Source: Eopsaltria australis
Lineage: Eukaryota > Chordata > Aves > Passeriformes > Petroicidae
Direction of reading: 5' to 3'
Length of the DNA: 64,000 nucleotides
Assembly: GCA_034509425.1 (NCBI GenBank)
Contig: JAVTVJ010000846.1
Span: 434,001 to 498,000 of the forward strand
Part shown: positions 60,561 to 64,000 of the stretch, in pieces
Numbering within the stretch: the first letter of the stretch is position 1
How the letters are laid out: every line of letters begins with the position of its first letter
The notes under the pieces: generated by a model
What the model was told of the DNA's origin: nothing
The model's database searches: none
Seen by the model: only the letters and a program-made list of their open reading frames with translations
Made by a program: the position numbers and the translations under genes

Positions 60561-63500
60561 GATGAGAAGATAAAAATAAACTCTAGCCAGGCTAGAGTTG
60601 TCTGTTCTATCAAATAGGTGATTTTTTTTTTCGTTCCTTCGTGGAATGTGTTCCAGAGTGTCAGTAGTTATGATGCATTCTTCTTGTTCTTGATTGAACA
60701 GACTAAACTTGTTTTTGTTTCAAGATTACAGTAAGTAATAGCTCTTATGGTTACAGACTGATGACTGGGTATCCTGGGTCTGGCTGAGCTGAAGGTACAA
60801 TGGAATTATTACCGGTATGCATGCATATATTGTCTGCAAAGCATAAAATGTTTTACTTTTACGTGGACAAGAAATTTTAGTGGTGACTGACATTGTTTTG
60901 TGCAGTGATTTGTCAAGCATGTAGCTTTACACACAGAAAAATCTTAGTTGAATGCAAAGTAAAAATCATTGATCTACATTGTAACATTATTATGATCAAA
61001 TTTAACTTATGCATTTGTGGTTATTTAAAGGGATTGTAGGGGTATAAATTGGAAATATATATCAACAGAGTAATACTCATGTCTTGCTGCTGTGTTAACA
61101 AAGTTCTACTTGTGTTAGACTTGACACTATCTTAAAATATCTTAAATATAATTGTTTCATGAGGTATTGTAGTTTTAAAATTGGAAGCTAAGTTGTCCTA
61201 AATAGATTTCAGGATGTAGAAGTTTTATTTCTGAAATTCTTTGAAATTTGGAGAAAAAGAAATACTGATAAATCTTTCTGGTTTAGAATACAAGTTGGCT
61301 ATAGTGTTGTCCTCATATATGTATGTACAGCTTCCTTTTGGGGTATTCCTAACCTCGTAGTTTATTGGTGTTCTGCTAATGATTTCTTGGATTTCTTGCA
61401 ATGACTTCTCTAGAAGTTGCACACATCTGCTTTTAAATAAAGATATTTCCATGTACCTTAATGGATTTTTCTAGTGGTTATAAGTTAATCTATAATGTAT
61501 GTCAAAGTTGGCCCTTTGCCCTCAGTATTTTATTTAGTTCAGTATGTGTGGAGAAGGACAAATATTAATTCATAGTCTGCTTAAATGCTTTGTGTGGGAA
61601 TAAGATGTGGGTTCATAGGAATTCTTAGCATTTTAGTTGGTGAGGTAGTGTGTGTTTTGTACTTCCAGCTGAAGGAATTGTAAGTTTCCTTTGTAAATTC
61701 CTTAACCTCCTTGGTTGGATTGCTGGTGCCTTTGTGTTTTGCTGTTTGCAGTATTATTTGCGCTTCCTGACAAGATACAGGACTGGATATAGTATGCAAG
61801 AGAGTATCTTCTGATACTCCCCAGTGTCACTTTCTTATTGAAATTTCGGTGTGTTGACAGAATTGGTTGATCTGTGTTTGGTAAGATCAAAGGGCAAGCT
61901 CACAATAACACTGCTGCACTAAGAATTTAATAATTTATTCTACCTCAAATGCCTGTGCATATGTCACTTCCTTTCCTCTTCTCAGACAAAAGACACTTTG
62001 AGCACCTTCTTACACTTGGTAGAATAGCTTCACTGTTTAATTTTAGTGGGCCAGCTTTCTAAAAGACCTACTTCTCAATGCAAAGTATTTCTTGAATAAA
62101 ATTTTAAAGTATCATATATAAACCATTACGTTTTATGCCTTTTTATTTTAGACATTTTGTGGTGTGCTTTGGAAATCGCACAGAATAGCCTGCACATGAA
62201 GATTTCTAGGCATTTGTGTTATTTGGAAAGTGAGGCTTACAGTTGGAACATATTTTACAAACACAACGTACAGCTTTTCAACAGTATATAAATTCTGATT
62301 AGCAAGTTTGTGAAAATATCCAAATAAGGCAGGAGGCATGGGGTCAGAGTAATCACTGTAAAAGTTGGTTTCCTTTGGTGTGTTCTCTGAGTTAAAAGCC
62401 ACCCTTGTCATACGTATGTGTAGGTGGAAAAATTCTGATGAATAACAGCAATATCCCTATCGTGCTGGACTGCCCTTGGCTTTCTCAAATAAACATTTTC
62501 TCTGGCATCATTGTGAAGTGGAAGTCAGACACATGCAGTGATAATTCTCTCAATTGACAGTGTACTACAGCCAGCCATTGAATAGCCAAATATTTGAAAT
62601 GGTGCAGGAGAGAGTTATTACGACAGGATTTTCATATTTAGGGGAAGTAAGGTAAAAAAGGCAAACTAACTTTCCTATTTTCTTACAGTATCGGACGAGG
62701 GAAATGAGAAAGTGATGGATCAAAATCTAACAGAGATTTTCTTTTGGGTTGACAAATCTCAATACAAGTGTAGATAGTTCTTAAACCAGCATGTATCTTC
62801 CTCACATCAGTTTCAAGAATTGATCTGGAAAGACCAGATCACAGCTGACCTCTAAAAGACTGCTGTTTATACTGACATTTTTCAAACGTATCTGTTCATT
62901 GGAGTAATGAGGAAAGTTCTCTCCTACCAGTTTGCTGTGTAAATTTTTACGTGATTCTTCTGTGAATTAAGTTGATTCAAGAAGAGTTTATTCACAAGTG
63001 GAGAGTACCTGACTGAATCCTAATATAGCTGTAGGAGGAAGTGGTTGGTAGTACTGTCCATGTAGTCTTTCACTGTGGCACTTCTCTTTTGTCCTGCAGT
63101 AGCAGCTAGTAATTTGAAAATGGCATTTCAGTCTGTAAAAGGTGGTTCATAAACTGCTGGGAGCAGTGAGGTGAGAACTGGGGAGCATAACTCCTAAAAT
63201 CACAGCTTCTGTTATTGTTCTGAGTGGATGAAAATCAATTAGTGGGACAAAGCGTCGAGATGCCGGGAAGCTTAATGTGGAGAAAACAACGACTCATGCT
63301 CCATTACAAACCGGATGGCTGTGGGGATGTTATTACAGTGTATCATCAAAACGGCAACAATTCGTTTGCCTTCGGTACCTGGTAGCCTGGGTTTGCCCTT
63401 TCCCTTCTTGGGTAGGAGGTCTTAGAGAGTCCCGTGTTCAGCGTGGTGGGAAGGAGTGGACCCACAGTAGAGCCCCTGGAGTTTGTTGGGAGTGGATGTG

Positions 63501-64000
63501 TGGTAGCAGATAGGTCAAACTGTCCACAGATTTCAGCTGTGGCCCATAGAAAAATTACGGAGTTTTGTTGTGTCAGACTTTTGTGGTTTGAAAACCGTAG
63601 CTACTTTGTTGCTCTCAGCAGTTAAGCAAATTCTATTTTCAGCTACTTTGAAGTAAAAAACCTGGGGTAAGAGGAGGGATCTGATTTCAGTAGCTGAGAA
63701 CAGAACTTGCCGGTGCAACCTGCATTCTCCTTCATGAGAGCTTCAGAAATGTAACCTTTTCTACTTCTGATTTGAGAACAGATTTTGAAGAAATATGTGA
63801 ACAGTTCTTTGCTATGTGGGTCAGAATTCTTCAATAATTCTTTGACCAGTAGTTGAATTTTATCACAGGAACAAAAGTGTTACGTTGGTGGCAGTTACAT
63901 CTCCTGTGACCCAAAGGGTGGCAAGGCATATGTTCTTTAGGAGTGCAATGAATGGCTTCTGACTAAAATTCTTCCCTCTGAGAAAGCTTCAGTTACTATT
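60561..64000. other. Intron 3, last part of window
   Basis: No exon 4 of AUH and no repeat family were recognised. A patch at about 63240-63500 has several CpG dinucleotides and a more balanced composition than its surroundings, with no gene recognised (see finding). Confidence 0.45.

Larger units (their letters stand above)
38264..64000 (+). other. AUH: AUH intron 3, first >25.7 kb, running out of the window
   Basis: It starts at GTATGC. I looked for exon 4 (expected to encode a segment like ADLKERAKM, beginning after Gly129) by scanning for an acceptor followed by the expected codons, and did not find it. The rest of the window therefore appears to be intron. It is filled with solo LTRs, CR1 fragments and AT-rich sequence. 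Confidence 0.75.

Noticed and set aside
62640..62760. Possible AUH exon after 'ttttcttacag' at about 62688
   Set aside because: The codons after the acceptor do not give the expected exon-4 protein, and there is no donor in a matching phase.
1..64000. CRISPR arrays, bacterial operons, insertion sequences, riboswitches, rRNA and tRNA genes
   Set aside because: None seen. The gene structure, introns and repeats are those of a vertebrate genome.

Overview
The window looks like nuclear DNA from a bird, probably a songbird (passerine). It is AT-rich and sparsely genic. It carries many CR1-type LINE fragments and several solo LTRs of types I associate with passerine genomes. Every recognised coding exon shows vertebrate splice signals or vertebrate protein homology. 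There is no sign of bacterial, plasmid or viral gene organisation.

Two genes can be supported. (1) An intronless 288-codon ORF on the minus strand at 1596-2462 encodes a RING-finger protein. Its first ~65 residues match the RING region of TOPORS, so I call it a TOPORS-like E3 ubiquitin ligase retrocopy or bird-expanded paralogue. (2) AUH (AU RNA-binding protein / 3-methylglutaconyl-CoA hydratase) starts in a CpG island at about 28.56-29.2 kb on the plus strand. Exon 1 is 28765-28993, exon 2 is 38011-38078 and exon 3 is 38176-38263. Together they encode the mitochondrial presequence and the first ~129 residues, including the lysine-rich RNA-binding helix. I found no exon 4, so intron 3 fills the rest of the window (>25.7 kb) and the gene continues beyond 64000.

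Layout: 0-6.3 kb is a CR1-rich block around the TOPORS-like gene. 6.3-23 kb is AT-rich gene-free DNA with one very old CR1 relic. 23.0-26.0 kb holds two solo LTRs of different families, each with an intact target-site duplication (5 bp and 4 bp). 27.95-30.06 kb is the AUH CpG island wedged between two antisense CR1 copies. 30-38 kb is intron 1 with a 1.4 kb sense-strand CR1. 38.3-64 kb is AUH intron 3, with at least four LTR copies (44.4, 49.1, 55.7 and 58.1 kb), one LTR-like stretch (52.2 kb), two sense CR1 copies and simple repeats.

The window does not contain an obvious new multi-gene system. The items most worth a second look are the TOPORS-like intronless gene with a repeat-derived stop codon, the two LTRs with exact target duplications and readable promoters, the CR1 copies sharing the same ORF2 lesions, and the AUH promoter squeezed between transposons. 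AUH lies on human 9q; its bird orthologue is expected on chromosome Z, so Z linkage is likely but is inferred, not seen.
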